Positions 32,267 through 40,906 of a stretch of 64,000 nt of DNA are shown here, piece by piece (position 1 is the first letter of the stretch; every line of letters starts with the position of its first letter). A program made the translations under genes and the position numbers. This DNA comes from an uncultured Collinsella sp. (GTDB taxonomy: Bacteria > Actinomycetota > Coriobacteriia > Coriobacteriales > Coriobacteriaceae), in contig CABRHS010000003.1 in the NCBI GenBank assembly GCA_902470815.1, positions 62,001-126,000 of the forward strand, given 5' to 3'. The notes beneath the pieces were generated by a model. That model saw only the letters and a program-made list of their open reading frames with translations, ran no database searches and was not told the DNA's origin.

Positions 32267-33529
32267 ATGGCATTCAAGTACACCAAGATGGAGCGCAACT
32301 GGGTCATGTACGACGTGGGCAACTCCGCCCTCGTCCTGCTGAACACCGCGGTGGTGCCGATTTACTTCAACGCCATCAACACCGGCGCGCACCCGGCTGA
32401 GCTCGTGACCGCCTGGGCGAACGCCCAGACCGTCGCCTCGCTCGTGGTGGCCCTGCTCATGCCCATCCTGGGGTCGCTCGCCGACTATGCGGGCAACAAG
32501 ATCAAGTTCTTCACGGGCTTCTTCTTCACCGGCCTCGTCCTGTGCCTCGCGGAGGCTATCCCCATGGGCGCGCTGCCCTTCCTGGTGGTCTACGTGCTGT
32601 GCACCATCGGCCTCAACTCGTCGATGACGTTCTACGACGCCATGCTCACCGACGTGACGACGGATGAGCGCATGGACACCGTGTCGAGCTCCGGCTTCGC
32701 CTGGGGCTACGTGGGCTCCACCATCCCGTTCATCGCGTGCATCGCGCTGATCTTCGGCGGCCCCTCGATCTTGGGCCTTGATACCCTCACCTGCACGCGC
32801 ATCTGCTTCATCATCACGGCCCTGTGGTGGCTGGCCTTCACCATTCCGCTGCTGCGCACCTATCAGCAGCGTTTTGGTAAGGAGCGCGACGAGGGCGTGA
32901 ACGGTGTGATGCACAACATCAAGAACACCTTCAAGGGCCTGGGCGAGACCATGCGCAGCATCGCGCACGACCGCGTCCTGCTCGTCTTCATGATCGCGTT
33001 CTTCTTCTACATCGACGGCGTGCACACCGTCATCTCCATGGCCACCAGCTATGGCGCGGCCCTGGGCATCGACTCCACGCAGCTGGTCCTCGCGCTGCTC
33101 GTCACGCAGTTCGTGGCCTTCCCCTCCGCCATCATTTACGGTAAGCTCGCGGGTCGCGTCGGAACCTTGCGCATGATCGTCGTGGCCGTCGCCGCCTATG
33201 TGGGCATCGTGCTGTTCGCCGCGTTCTTCCTCAAGTCCGCGGTGGAGTTCTGGATCCTCGCTATCCTGGTTGGCATGTTCCAGGGCGGTGTGCAGGCGCT
33301 CTCGCGCAGCTACTTCGGCAAGATCATTCCCAAGGAGCGCTCCAACGAGTATTACGGTTTCTTCGACATCTTCGGCCGCTACGCCTCCGTCATGGGAACT
33401 CTGCTAGTATCTGTCGTGACCTCGCTCACGCACGATCCTTCTTTAGGAGTGCTTTCCATCGGGATCCTGCTCGTTGTGGGCCTGGTCATGCTAGTAAAGC
33501 TCTCCCGCATGCAGGCGGCGCAGGCATAG
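32267..33529 (+). CDS. MFS permease, UMF1 (Atg22-like) family
   Basis: This 420-residue permease has about twelve membrane segments. Its opening NWVMYDVGNSALVLL and the FYDAMLTDV and LSRSYFGKIIPKERSNEYYGFF segments are characteristic of the UMF1/Atg22-type MFS branch. Substrates in bacteria are not established; eukaryotic relatives export amino acids from vacuoles. GGGGAG precedes ATG 32267. The 195-base upstream gap holds TTGACA (32139-32144) and a -10-like TATCAT (32199-32204), but they do not form a well-spaced pair. Position beside the sugar locus is weak evidence for a sugar or amino acid role. Confidence 0.85.
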   Translation: MAFKYTKMERNWVMYDVGNSALVLLNTAVVPIYFNAINTGAHPAELVTAWANAQTVASLVVALLMPILGSLADYAGNKIKFFTGFFFTGLVLCLAEAIPMGALPFLVVYVLCTIGLNSSMTFYDAMLTDVTTDERMDTVSSSGFAWGYVGSTIPFIACIALIFGGPSILGLDTLTCTRICFIITALWWLAFTIPLLRTYQQRFGKERDEGVNGVMHNIKNTFKGLGETMRSIAHDRVLLVFMIAFFFYIDGVHTVISMATSYGAALGIDSTQLVLALLVTQFVAFPSAIIYGKLAGRVGTLRMIVVAVAAYVGIVLFAAFFLKSAVEFWILAILVGMFQGGVQALSRSYFGKIIPKERSNEYYGFFDIFGRYASVMGTLLVSVVTSLTHDPSLGVLSIGILLVVGLVMLVKLSRMQAAQA

Positions 33530-33597
33530 CGCCGCGCTTGCATACCCAGCCGGCGCATCTCACGCGCGGCCGTGCGGGATCGGCATATGACGCCTTT

Positions 33598-33636
33598 CGG
33601 AGGGCTTTACTGGTGTCAGTAAAGCCCTCCGTTTTT
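33598..33636 (+). terminator. strong intrinsic terminator just before queT
   Basis: CGGAGGGCTTTACTG and CAGTAAAGCCCTCCG form a perfect 15-bp stem with a GTGT loop followed by TTTTT. It lies 68 bases after the MFS stop but ends only 14 bases before the queT start, which leaves no room for a promoter in between. It therefore either lets some transcripts through or acts as a regulated attenuator. Confidence 0.9.
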
Positions 33637-33650
33637 AGAAGGTGGAGAAC

Positions 33651-34271
33651 ATGTCGAAAAAGATCGATTCGTCGCGCGCCGATGCCGTGCAGGGCGCAAC
33701 GGGCCACGCAGGGGACCCGCGTCACATCGCGCGGGTGGGGATGATCGCCGCCGCCTACGCGGCGTGCACGCTGGTCACCATGATGTTCATGGGCAGCCTC
33801 TCGTGGGGCCCCGTTCAGTTCCGCGTGAGCGAGGCCCTGTGCGTCCTCGCGTTGTTCACCCCGGCCGCCGTGCCCGGGCTCACCCTCGGCTGCATCATCG
33901 CGAACGTTGCGAACATCGCGCTCTCGGGGACCGGCATGCTGGGCATGCTCGACGTGGTGTTCGGCTCGCTCGCGACGTTCGCGGGCGCGCTGTTCACCTG
34001 GAAGATGCGCCGCCGGCCGCTCGTCGCCTTGGCGGGCCCCGTGCTGGCCAACGCCCTGATCGTGCCGGCGTACCTGCCCCTGCTGCTGCAGGGCATCGGC
34101 TTCTACACCATCCCGTTCACGTCCATCTCCCTTGATGGCGCCTATCCGCTCATGTACGCCTTCGGGTTGGTGGCCACCGGTCTGGGCGAAGCGGTTATCA
34201 TGTACGTGTTGGGGTACCCGCTGTCCCGCTCGCTGGCGAAAACGCCCTTCATCAAGCGCGGGCTCGAATAG
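33651..34271 (+). CDS. queT: QueT family transporter (queuosine precursor uptake)
   Basis: This 206-residue membrane protein of the QueT family (COG4708) has a soluble N-terminal stretch of about 30 residues and five to six hydrophobic segments. Characteristic text includes GPVQFRVSEALCVLALFTP, GLTLGCIIANV and LDVVFGSLATF. QueT proteins are predicted substrate-binding components that import preQ1 or a related queuosine precursor. ATG 33651 is chosen over GTG 33642 because GGTGGAG is then well placed. In lactobacilli the family is often under preQ1 riboswitches; here a strong terminator sits in the same place, but I see no known preQ1 aptamer. Confidence 0.88.
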   Translation: MSKKIDSSRADAVQGATGHAGDPRHIARVGMIAAAYAACTLVTMMFMGSLSWGPVQFRVSEALCVLALFTPAAVPGLTLGCIIANVANIALSGTGMLGMLDVVFGSLATFAGALFTWKMRRRPLVALAGPVLANALIVPAYLPLLLQGIGFYTIPFTSISLDGAYPLMYAFGLVATGLGEAVIMYVLGYPLSRSLAKTPFIKRGLE

Positions 34272-34300
34272 GTGGGTACAACTATCTAACGGGTGTGGAA

Positions 34301-34349
34301 ACGCCCGCCCGCGCCGCGCGGCGGGCTTCGCGGCGCGGGCGGCGTCTTT
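34301..34349 (+). terminator. GC-rich terminator after queT
   Basis: ACGCCCGCCCGCGCCGCG pairs with CGCGGCGCGGGCGGCGT, nearly perfectly, around a short loop, followed by CTTTC. It lies about 30 bases past the queT stop. Confidence 0.75.
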
Positions 34350-34374
34350 CGCGAGTGTCAAGAGAGGGGGCTGC

Positions 34375-35562
34375 ATGAACCCGGCAATCGTGATCCCGAG
34401 TTACTGGGCGGGCGATTCCGCCGAGCTCCGGTCTCCCGGGGCGTATGACCACTCGTCGGACCCTGAGGCCCCCCATCCCGAGCTTGGCCGGTGCTTCGCC
34501 TCCCTCGAGCAGGTTCGCGACATACCGCGCATCATCGTGCTGCTGGTGTGCCCGCAGCGGCAGACCGACCGTATCGCGCGGCACGTGCGGGCCCTGATCG
34601 ACGAGCACCCCGCGCTCGACGTGGCGCTCGTCACCAACCACGAGGCGTCGGCGATCATGGAGCGCGTGAGCGCGATCGCGCCCAACGTGCGCGGCGAGAC
34701 CGTCTCGCTGCGCGGCTACGGCGCCATCCGGAACATGGGGCTCGCCTGCGCCGCCATCCTCGGGCACGACGCCGTGGTCTTCTTGGACGACGACGAGGTG
34801 GTCCTCGCCCCCGATTTCATGGAGAAGGCCATGTACGGCCTGGGTCATGAGACACGCCAGCGGCTGCCCATTCTTGCCAAGAGCGGTTACTTTTACAACA
34901 AGGCCGGTTCGCCCCTCGCGGATACCGCCAAGAAGAACGGCATCACCTGCCGGTGGTGGACCAAGCGCATCGAGTTCAACCGGTGGATGGAGCGTGCCCT
35001 TTCGGGCACGCGCATCTCGCGGTCGAATTACGTGTGCGGCGGTTGCTTCGCCGTGCATGCCCGGGCCTTCAGGCGCGTGGCCTTCGACCCGTACATCACG
35101 CGCGGCGAGGACCTGGATTACCTGTTCAACATGCGCATGGCGGGCATGGACGTGTGGTTCGACAACGCATGGGTGGTCAAGCACCTGCCTCCCGGTCAGG
35201 TGGAGGAGTCCCCGCGTTTCATGCAGAACGTCTATCGCTGGTATTACGAGAGGGCAAAGCTCGCGAGCGCCTCGCGTCGCCCCGACATAAATTCGGTCAC
35301 GGCGGCGTCGCTCATGCCCTATCCGGGCCCCTGGATCTCTGACGGCCTGGATGAGCGCGTGCGCAAGACCGCCCTCGTCCGCATGCTGTTCACCCGCGAG
35401 CACCGCGGGTATTGGCGCATTTACCGCCACGGAATCGACGAGGCGCGGGAGTACGCCGCCGCGCATGAGGGCGACTATCTCAGATTTGTCAGTTTTTGGC
35501 CGAGTATCGTGGGCGGCCTGTGGGACGATGAGCGCCTGGCGGCCCTTTTGGAGCGTCGATGA
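34375..35562 (+). CDS. glycosyltransferase family 2-like protein
   Basis: This 395-residue cytoplasmic protein looks like a GT-A glycosyltransferase: it begins NPAIVIPSYWAGD and has the metal/nucleotide-binding triad in VVFLDDDEVVL and a later catalytic-type FDPYITRGEDLDYLFNMRM. No membrane segment is evident. AGAGAGGGGG precedes ATG 34375. Its stop overlaps the start of the histidine kinase gene (ATGA), so the two are translationally coupled. Donor and acceptor sugars cannot be told from the sequence; an envelope glycan is a reasonable guess. Confidence 0.75.
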   Translation: MNPAIVIPSYWAGDSAELRSPGAYDHSSDPEAPHPELGRCFASLEQVRDIPRIIVLLVCPQRQTDRIARHVRALIDEHPALDVALVTNHEASAIMERVSAIAPNVRGETVSLRGYGAIRNMGLACAAILGHDAVVFLDDDEVVLAPDFMEKAMYGLGHETRQRLPILAKSGYFYNKAGSPLADTAKKNGITCRWWTKRIEFNRWMERALSGTRISRSNYVCGGCFAVHARAFRRVAFDPYITRGEDLDYLFNMRMAGMDVWFDNAWVVKHLPPGQVEESPRFMQNVYRWYYERAKLASASRRPDINSVTAASLMPYPGPWISDGLDERVRKTALVRMLFTREHRGYWRIYRHGIDEAREYAAAHEGDYLRFVSFWPSIVGGLWDDERLAALLERR

Positions 35563-36971
35563 CAGAAGGAACACCGCAGGAAACGCCAAGGGGGCCGTGG
35601 AGCTCCCAGCAGATGAGCGAGGGGTCGTACCGGGCGGGCATGCTCGACGCCAACGAGGCGCTGCGCTTTCTCGCCGCGCTCGTGATCTTCACGATGGTGG
35701 GGGTCTTCGGCTACGCCATCCTCACGGGCGTCGAGACCGTGACCACCATTGCCGCATTGGTGCTGTTGGCGCTGTTCACCTTCGCCTTCGTCTACGTGTT
35801 CTTCAGCCCTGACACGCTGCGTTCGCAGTACACGGAGCAGACGCTCGCCGTCGCCTCCGCCATGCTCGAGGACATCACCGGCGGCCTGACCCGCGAGAGC
35901 GCGGAGGAGATCTGCCGTCGCCTGCTCCCCGAAACCCGTGCCATGACCATCGCCGTGACGGACCGCGAGATGGTGCTCGCGTGCGTGGGCGAGCTCGCCG
36001 ACGACTTTCCCCCCGGTTCGCCCATCCACACGCCCACCACGCGCTACGTGATCGAGCACGGCATAGCCCAGTCGTTCACCAACGATATCGACGTGCGCGG
36101 TGAGCAGGGCAGCCGGCGCAACATCCCGGCGGGCATCATCGCCCCGCTCAAGATCCGCGGTAAGGCGGTGGGCGCGCTCAAGTTCTACTACCGGTCGGCG
36201 CGCCACGTGAACAGGACCCAGTACGCCCTGGCGTCCGGCTTCGCCGAGCTGCTCTCCACCCAGCTCACCGTCTACGAGCTGGAGCGCCAGGCGGAACTCA
36301 CCGCCCGCGCTGAGGTGCGCGCCCTGCAGGCCCAGATCAACCCGCATTTCCTGTTCAACACGCTCAACACCATCGCGTCCCTCACGCGGACCGAGCCGCT
36401 GCGGGCGCGCGACCTGCTGCGCGAGTTCTCTCAGTTCTATCGCGCAACCCTCGAGAACTCCGGTCAGCTGATTCCGGTCAAGCGTGAGATCGACCAGACG
36501 CTGCGCTACCTCAAGTTCGAGAAGGCCCGTTTCGGCGAGGACCGCGTGCTGGTGAGCGTCGACGTGGATGAGGACGCCGAGGACACGCTGGTGCCCGCCT
36601 TCGTTATCCAGCCGCTCGTCGAGAACGCGGTGCGCCACGCCATGCGCGACGAGGGCGCGCTCAAGATCGCGATCGACGTGGAGCGGGCGGGAGAGTCCGC
36701 CGTGACGATTCGAGTCATCGACGACGGCATGGGCATGGACGAGGAGACGGCCATGCGCCTGTTCGACCGGTCTGTTGGCGTGCCCGACCCCAATGCGCCC
36801 CAGGGCGGCGGTGCCGGCGTGGCCATGCGCAACATCTCAGAGCGCATCAAGAGGTTCTACGGCCCCAAGTCGAGCACGACGGTCGAGTCGACACCCGGAA
36901 AGGGCACCACGATCGCGCTGCATCTCGATCTCGAGGGTAGTATGTATGACGAGGGGCAAAATATCCCCTGA
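35559..36971 (+). CDS. LytS-type sensor histidine kinase
   Basis: This 470-residue kinase has two N-terminal membrane segments (about 36-85), a GAF-like domain (about 105-245, with AGIIAPLKIRGKAVGALKFYY), a His_kinase domain with ALQAQINPHFLFNTLNTIAS carrying the phospho-accepting His, and a HATPase_c domain (VIQPLVENAVRHAM, DDGMGMD, GVAMRNISERI). It phosphorylates the LytTR response regulator that follows. Short 5TMR-type sensors of this class respond to carbon or pyruvate status or envelope state. The signal here is unknown. ATG 35559 overlaps the glycosyltransferase stop. Confidence 0.9.
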   Translation: MTEGTPQETPRGPWSSQQMSEGSYRAGMLDANEALRFLAALVIFTMVGVFGYAILTGVETVTTIAALVLLALFTFAFVYVFFSPDTLRSQYTEQTLAVASAMLEDITGGLTRESAEEICRRLLPETRAMTIAVTDREMVLACVGELADDFPPGSPIHTPTTRYVIEHGIAQSFTNDIDVRGEQGSRRNIPAGIIAPLKIRGKAVGALKFYYRSARHVNRTQYALASGFAELLSTQLTVYELERQAELTARAEVRALQAQINPHFLFNTLNTIASLTRTEPLRARDLLREFSQFYRATLENSGQLIPVKREIDQTLRYLKFEKARFGEDRVLVSVDVDEDAEDTLVPAFVIQPLVENAVRHAMRDEGALKIAIDVERAGESAVTIRVIDDGMGMDEETAMRLFDRSVGVPDPNAPQGGGAGVAMRNISERIKRFYGPKSSTTVESTPGKGTTIALHLDLEGSMYDEGQNIP

Positions 36972-37028
36972 TTGCACCGACGGCGCATGGCGCCGGTCTT
37001 GTTCAAGGTAAGAAAGGTAATCGGTTTT

Positions 37029-37760
37029 ATGTTACGTGCGATGATTGTTGATGACGAGGCACCTGCGCGCTCCGAACTGCGCTTTTTGCTCGAGCAGACG
37101 GGCAAGATCGGCTCCATCATCGAGGCGTCGAGCGTTCGCTCCGCCATCGAGACGCTCATGGAGGCGCGCGTGGATGTCGTCTTCCTCGACATCTCCATGC
37201 CTGGTGCATCGGGCCTGCAGCTCGCAGAGGGCCTGTACAAGCTCAAGAACCCCCCGGCGATCGTGTTCGTGACGGCCTATAGCGACCATGCCGTCGAGGC
37301 CTTCGACGTGGACGCCGTCGACTACCTCATGAAGCCGGTCGAGGAGGCGCGCCTGGATCGCGCCATCGAGAAGGTCATAGCGCGCTCCAAGCCCGTCGCC
37401 GCCGAGCCCGTCGCCGCCAAGCCCTCGAACATCGAGCGCATCCCCGTGGAGAAGGGCGGCCGCAAGGTCCTCATCCCGGTCGACCAGATCCGCTTCATCA
37501 TGGCCAAGGACGATTACTCCTGCATCTTCACGGAGGACGACCGCTACCTGTCCACCACGTCGCTCGCGCAGTTCGAGTCCAAGCTCGGTGAGTTCGGGTT
37601 CTTCCGCGTGCACCGCCGCTACATCGTCAACCTCGCGAACGTCGAGGACGTCGAGACGGTTCCCTCCGGCGCCATACAGCTCGGCGTCAACGGCGTGGAC
37701 GAGCGAATCCCCGTGAGCCGGCGTCGCGTGGTGCCGCTCAAGAAGGCGCTGAACCTGTGA
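37029..37760 (+). CDS. LytR/AlgR-type response regulator (LytTR)
   Basis: This 243-residue response regulator has a receiver domain (1-120) with acidic pocket DDE at 8-10, phosphorylated Asp in VVFLDISMPG, and TAYSDHAVEAF and DYLMKPV blocks. A LytTR DNA-binding domain follows (about 140-243: VLIPVDQIRFIMAKDDYSCI, FFRVHRRYIVNLANVEDVE, IPVSRRRVVPLKKAL). It is the cognate partner of the LytS-type kinase 57 bases upstream. The purine tract AAGAAAGG precedes ATG 37029. Its TGA overlaps the ATG of the phosphodiesterase gene. Confidence 0.92.
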   Translation: MLRAMIVDDEAPARSELRFLLEQTGKIGSIIEASSVRSAIETLMEARVDVVFLDISMPGASGLQLAEGLYKLKNPPAIVFVTAYSDHAVEAFDVDAVDYLMKPVEEARLDRAIEKVIARSKPVAAEPVAAKPSNIERIPVEKGGRKVLIPVDQIRFIMAKDDYSCIFTEDDRYLSTTSLAQFESKLGEFGFFRVHRRYIVNLANVEDVETVPSGAIQLGVNGVDERIPVSRRRVVPLKKALNL

Positions 37761-38215
37761 TGGCGCGCCGCGTGGACATCGTCTCCGACACCCATGGGTA
37801 TCTGGCGCCGGAGTTGCTGCGTGCGATCGACGGCTGCGACCTGCTCATACATGCCGGCGACATCACATCTGAGAGCAATTTCGCCGAGCTCGAGGCGAGC
37901 GTTCCCGCCCTGCGCGCGGTGTTGGGCAACAACGACGGGTATTTCGATTACGGTCCCGACGTGCGCCGCATGATCGAGTTCACGTTCGAGGGCCTGCGCT
38001 TTTCCGTCGCGCATTATGCGGAGGAGCTTCCCTTGGATCGGTCGGACGTGGCCGTGTGCGGTCATACGCATAGGCCGCGAATCGAACGGGTCGGCTGGTG
38101 CCTGGTGGTCAATCCCGGCTCCGCCTCGCTTCCGCGCGGCAGGCGCGAGGCGTCGATCGCGCGCCTCATGGTCCAGGACGGCCGCGTGCTTTCATCTCAA
38201 ATCATCGACCTGTAG
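37760..38215 (+). CDS. YfcE/MJ0936-type metallophosphoesterase
   Basis: This 151-residue calcineurin-like phosphoesterase has all metal-binding motifs in order: D-x-H in VDIVSDTHGYL, GD in IHAGDIT, GNND in AVLGNNDGY, and GHTH in AVCGHTHRPR followed by NPGS. Small family members hydrolyse phosphodiesters in vitro, and the physiological substrate is unknown. The start ATG overlaps the response regulator stop (TGATG), so it shares the transcript with the two-component genes. A terminator follows at once. Confidence 0.9.
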   Translation: MARRVDIVSDTHGYLAPELLRAIDGCDLLIHAGDITSESNFAELEASVPALRAVLGNNDGYFDYGPDVRRMIEFTFEGLRFSVAHYAEELPLDRSDVAVCGHTHRPRIERVGWCLVVNPGSASLPRGRREASIARLMVQDGRVLSSQIIDL

Positions 38216-38216
38216 G

Positions 38217-38247
38217 GGGTCGCGCGTAAGGCGCGGCCCTCATTTTT
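38217..38247 (+). terminator. terminator of the two-component operon
   Basis: GGGTCGCGC and GCGCGGCCC form the stem (one G-U pair) with a GTAAG loop, followed by TCATTTTT. Confidence 0.85.
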
Positions 38248-38375
38248 ATGAACGGGGGAGCGCCCGCATGGGTACGCCATCGGGCTGGGCATTGCTCAAT
38301 TGTCGATAGAAACGGCAGGTAGATAGCCATATAAGAAATGAAATCAGGCTGAGGAAAAAATTTTGAAAAAAGTTC

Positions 38376-38405
38376 TTGCATGCAAAGACAGAGTCTGTGT
38401 ATACT
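38376..38405 (+). promoter_or_regulatory. tRNA-Asp promoter
   Basis: TTGCAT (38376-38381) and TATACT (38400-38405) are 18 bases apart in an AT-rich stretch that contrasts with the GC-rich surroundings. The tRNA begins 38 bases later. Confidence 0.75.
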
Positions 38406-38443
38406 AATCCCCGCAGCAAGGAGCTGAAGCGAATTGCCTGCCT

Positions 38444-38521
<78 letters not shown>

Positions 38522-38529
38522 TCGCAATC

Positions 38530-38557
38530 AAAGCCTCGTCGAAAGACGGGGCTTTTT
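38530..38557 (+). terminator. terminator after tRNA-Asp
   Basis: AAAGCCTCGTC and GACGGGGCTTT pair around GAAA and are followed by a T run. It lies eight bases past the tRNA. Confidence 0.88.
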
Positions 38558-38615
38558 GCGTTACATTAGATGTGATCCACAAGGAGACACAATCGAATCA
38601 TGTGACGCGTTTCCC

Positions 38616-38644
38616 CTGCACAGACTATGGAATCAGTGTATATT
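38616..38644 (+). promoter_or_regulatory. probable promoter of the Rrf2 gene
   Basis: CTGCAC and TATATT are separated by 17 bases in an AT-rich island about 110 bases before the start codon. The -35 match is poor. Confidence 0.4.
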
Positions 38645-38753
38645 ACTAGCCGAAAGTTAAAATCAGGGGAATGCTCGTTGGTGACACCACGCCTCTGTGC
38701 GGCAATCGATTGCGACCTGCCGCGTGGCCACCGTTTGCTCGCAAGGAGAAGAG

Positions 38754-39239
38754 ATGGATATCTCCCGGAAGACCGACTACGCCCTTCGCATGCTCTCTAT
38801 GTTGGCTGAAGGTGAGAACTGTCTCCTGTCCGTCCGCACCGCCGCTGAGTCGGTGGACGTGCCCTATTCGTTCGCCCGCTCCATCCAGCACGGCCTCGTC
38901 CAGGCCGGTATCATCGAGAGCCTGCGCGGCGTTCGCGGCGGCATGCGCCTCAAGGTCGATCCCAAGGACGTCACCATCCGCCAGATCGTCGAGGCCGTGC
39001 AGGGCCCTCTGGTCATGAACGATTGCACCGCCGAGGATGGCGTGTGCCCGCGCATGGATGGCTGCTGCTACCATCCCCTGTGGGTGGGTGCCCAGGAGCT
39101 CCTGCGCAGCTACCTTGATTCCGTGACGCTCGACGATGTGGTCAACCATCGCAAGTTCCCCGCCGTCGACCCCAAGTTCGCCGATCCCTCGAGCTTCCCC
39201 GAATACGCCCAGTGCTCCAAGGGATGCTCATGCCTGTAA
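38754..39239 (+). CDS. Rrf2 family transcription regulator with iron-sulfur-type cysteines
   Basis: This 161-residue regulator has the Rrf2 winged-helix opening MDISRKTDYALRMLSML and the G-x-R-GGM wing (LRGVRGGMRL). Cysteines C91, C98 and C104/C105 match the iron-sulfur cluster region of IscR/NsrR/RsrR relatives. An extra C-terminal CSKGCSCL adds three more (C154, C158, C160). It probably senses iron-sulfur or redox status. Neighbours are a MutY-like glycosylase and rubrerythrin, which fits an oxidative-stress theme. AAGGAGAAG precedes ATG 38754. Confidence 0.87.
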   Translation: MDISRKTDYALRMLSMLAEGENCLLSVRTAAESVDVPYSFARSIQHGLVQAGIIESLRGVRGGMRLKVDPKDVTIRQIVEAVQGPLVMNDCTAEDGVCPRMDGCCYHPLWVGAQELLRSYLDSVTLDDVVNHRKFPAVDPKFADPSSFPEYAQCSKGCSCL

Positions 39240-39271
39240 GGGACGGCGCGTCTTCCAAAGAGGAGTTCGAA

Positions 39272-40219
39272 ATGGACATGGGCCCCTTCCGTACGCTGGT
39301 TCGAACGGAGGGGGCTCGTCTGTATCGCGACCTTCCGTGGCGCCGCACGCGCGATCCGTATGAGATCTGGCTATCCGAGGTCATGTTACAGCAGACCCAG
39401 GTCGCCCGCGTCGAGACGCGATGGGTCGAATGGCTCGACAGGTTCCCGAGCGTCTTCGCGTTGGCCGAGGCGGGCACGGCCGAGGTCCTGTCCGCTTGGC
39501 AGGGCATGGGGTACAACAGGCGCGCGCTTGCGCTCAAATCCGCTGCCGAGGAGGTCGCACGCACCTATGACGGGGTTTTTCCGCAGGAGACCCGTCAGCT
39601 GGTCGCGCTGCCGGGAATAGGTCCGGCGACGGCTCAGGGAATCCGTTCCTTCGCCTTCGACCTTCCCGGGGTGTACCTGGAGACCAATGTGCGCGCGGTG
39701 CTGCTGCATCATCTGTTCCCGGATGTCCCGGAGGTGCCCGACAAGGAGCTCGTCCCCATCGTGAGGGCAACCTGCCCCTGCGCCGGGGGGACGGCGCCCG
39801 CGTTCTCTCGGGCCGATGGGGATGGTGAGCCGGTGGCCGATCGTGGCGCCGATGGACCGTTCGCGATACGCCAAGATGAGGAGGACACTCCGCGGAGCTG
39901 GTATTACGCCATGCTCGATTACGGCGCCCACCTCAAGAAGACCGTGCCCAATCCCTCGCGTCGCGCTAAGGCGTACACGCGGCAGTCGCGATTTGAGGGC
40001 TCCCGCAGGCAGAAGCGGGCGGAGATCGTGCGCAGGCTTCTCGAGGCGCAGGCGAGCGGGGAGGAGCTGGATGGGGCCGGCGTGCTCGCGGCGCTCAACG
40101 AGGCGGAGATGCGGGCGGGAAGGCCCGCCGTGGAGCGCGAACTCGTCGATGAGATCCTTGCGGACCTCATGCGGGAGGGGTTCTGCATGGAGCTGGACGG
40201 CGTCTGGCGCATCGCATAA
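39272..40219 (+). CDS. MutY-like A/G-specific adenine glycosylase (HhH-GPD)
   Basis: This 315-residue DNA glycosylase removes mispaired adenine if it acts as MutY. It has LPWRRTRDPYEIWLSEVMLQQTQV at its start (quoted in part: EIWLSEVMLQQTQV), a helix-hairpin-helix LPGIGPATAQGI and the GPD loop VYLETNVRAV. The residue aligned with catalytic Asp of E. coli MutY is Glu137. The C-terminal four-Cys iron-sulfur motif and the NUDIX-like domain are missing; a low-complexity insert and a PNPSRRAKAYTRQS region replace them. It thus belongs to a divergent short subfamily. ATG 39272 follows AGGAG by six bases; upstream ATGs overlap the Rrf2 gene. Confidence 0.82.
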   Translation: MDMGPFRTLVRTEGARLYRDLPWRRTRDPYEIWLSEVMLQQTQVARVETRWVEWLDRFPSVFALAEAGTAEVLSAWQGMGYNRRALALKSAAEEVARTYDGVFPQETRQLVALPGIGPATAQGIRSFAFDLPGVYLETNVRAVLLHHLFPDVPEVPDKELVPIVRATCPCAGGTAPAFSRADGDGEPVADRGADGPFAIRQDEEDTPRSWYYAMLDYGAHLKKTVPNPSRRAKAYTRQSRFEGSRRQKRAEIVRRLLEAQASGEELDGAGVLAALNEAEMRAGRPAVERELVDEILADLMREGFCMELDGVWRIA

Positions 40220-40366
40220 GGTGGCGCGCCATATCGCCGTGATGGGGTCTCCTCAGTTTGGGTACAACGATGTAGGGTGGCCCTGTTGCGGCCTCCCACA
40301 TGGCCCTGCGCGGTTCGGCGCGCCGGCTGGGTTTCAAGTGCACGCGCCATCGAGGAGGAGGAATAC

Positions 40367-40906
40367 ATGGATTTCGAGAACTCTCAGACTAAGAAGAACC
40401 TCGAGGCGGCATTTGCCGGCGAATCGCAGGCCCATACGAAGTATCGTTACTATTCGTCCAAGGCCAAGAAGGAGGGCTTTGTTCAGATCTCCAACATCTT
40501 CATGGAGACCGCGCTGAACGAGGCCGAGCACGCCAAGCTCTGGTTCAAGGAGCTGCATGGCGGCGAGGTGCCCACCACCCTTGATAACCTGCGCGACGCC
40601 GCCGCGGGCGAGAACTACGAGTGGACCACCATGTACGATGAGTTCGCCAAGACCGCCGAGGAGGAGGGCTTCACCGCGATCGCCGCGAAGTTCCGCGGCG
40701 TGGGCGCTGTCGAGAAGGCCCATGAGGAGCGCTACGACAAGCTGGCAGAGCGCGTGGAGAAGGGCGAGGTGTTCGCCCGCGAGGGGGTCAAGGTGTGGAA
40801 GTGCCTCAACTGCGGGCACCTGCATGTGGGCCCCGAGGCCCCCGAGATGTGCCCTGTCTGCGCGCATCCCCAGGCCTACTTCGAGGAGCAGGCGGTCAAC
40901 TACTAG
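40367..40906 (+). CDS. rubrerythrin
   Basis: This 179-residue non-heme iron protein has a ferritin-like diiron domain (1-135) with ligand motifs AFAGESQAHTKY, NEAEHAKLW and EKAHEERY, and a C-terminal rubredoxin-like domain with CLNCGH and CPVCAH Cys4 iron site. It reduces peroxide in anaerobes. GAGGAGGAG precedes ATG 40367. The 147-base gap upstream contains a -10-like TACAAC at 40263-40268 and may hold its own promoter. It sits next to Rrf2 and the MutY-like gene. Confidence 0.95.
   Translation: MDFENSQTKKNLEAAFAGESQAHTKYRYYSSKAKKEGFVQISNIFMETALNEAEHAKLWFKELHGGEVPTTLDNLRDAAAGENYEWTTMYDEFAKTAEEEGFTAIAAKFRGVGAVEKAHEERYDKLAERVEKGEVFAREGVKVWKCLNCGHLHVGPEAPEMCPVCAHPQAYFEEQAVNY

Noticed and set aside
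33530..33597. preQ1 riboswitch before queT
   Set aside because: None of the preQ1-I, -II or -III core sequences I know could be placed in this stretch.
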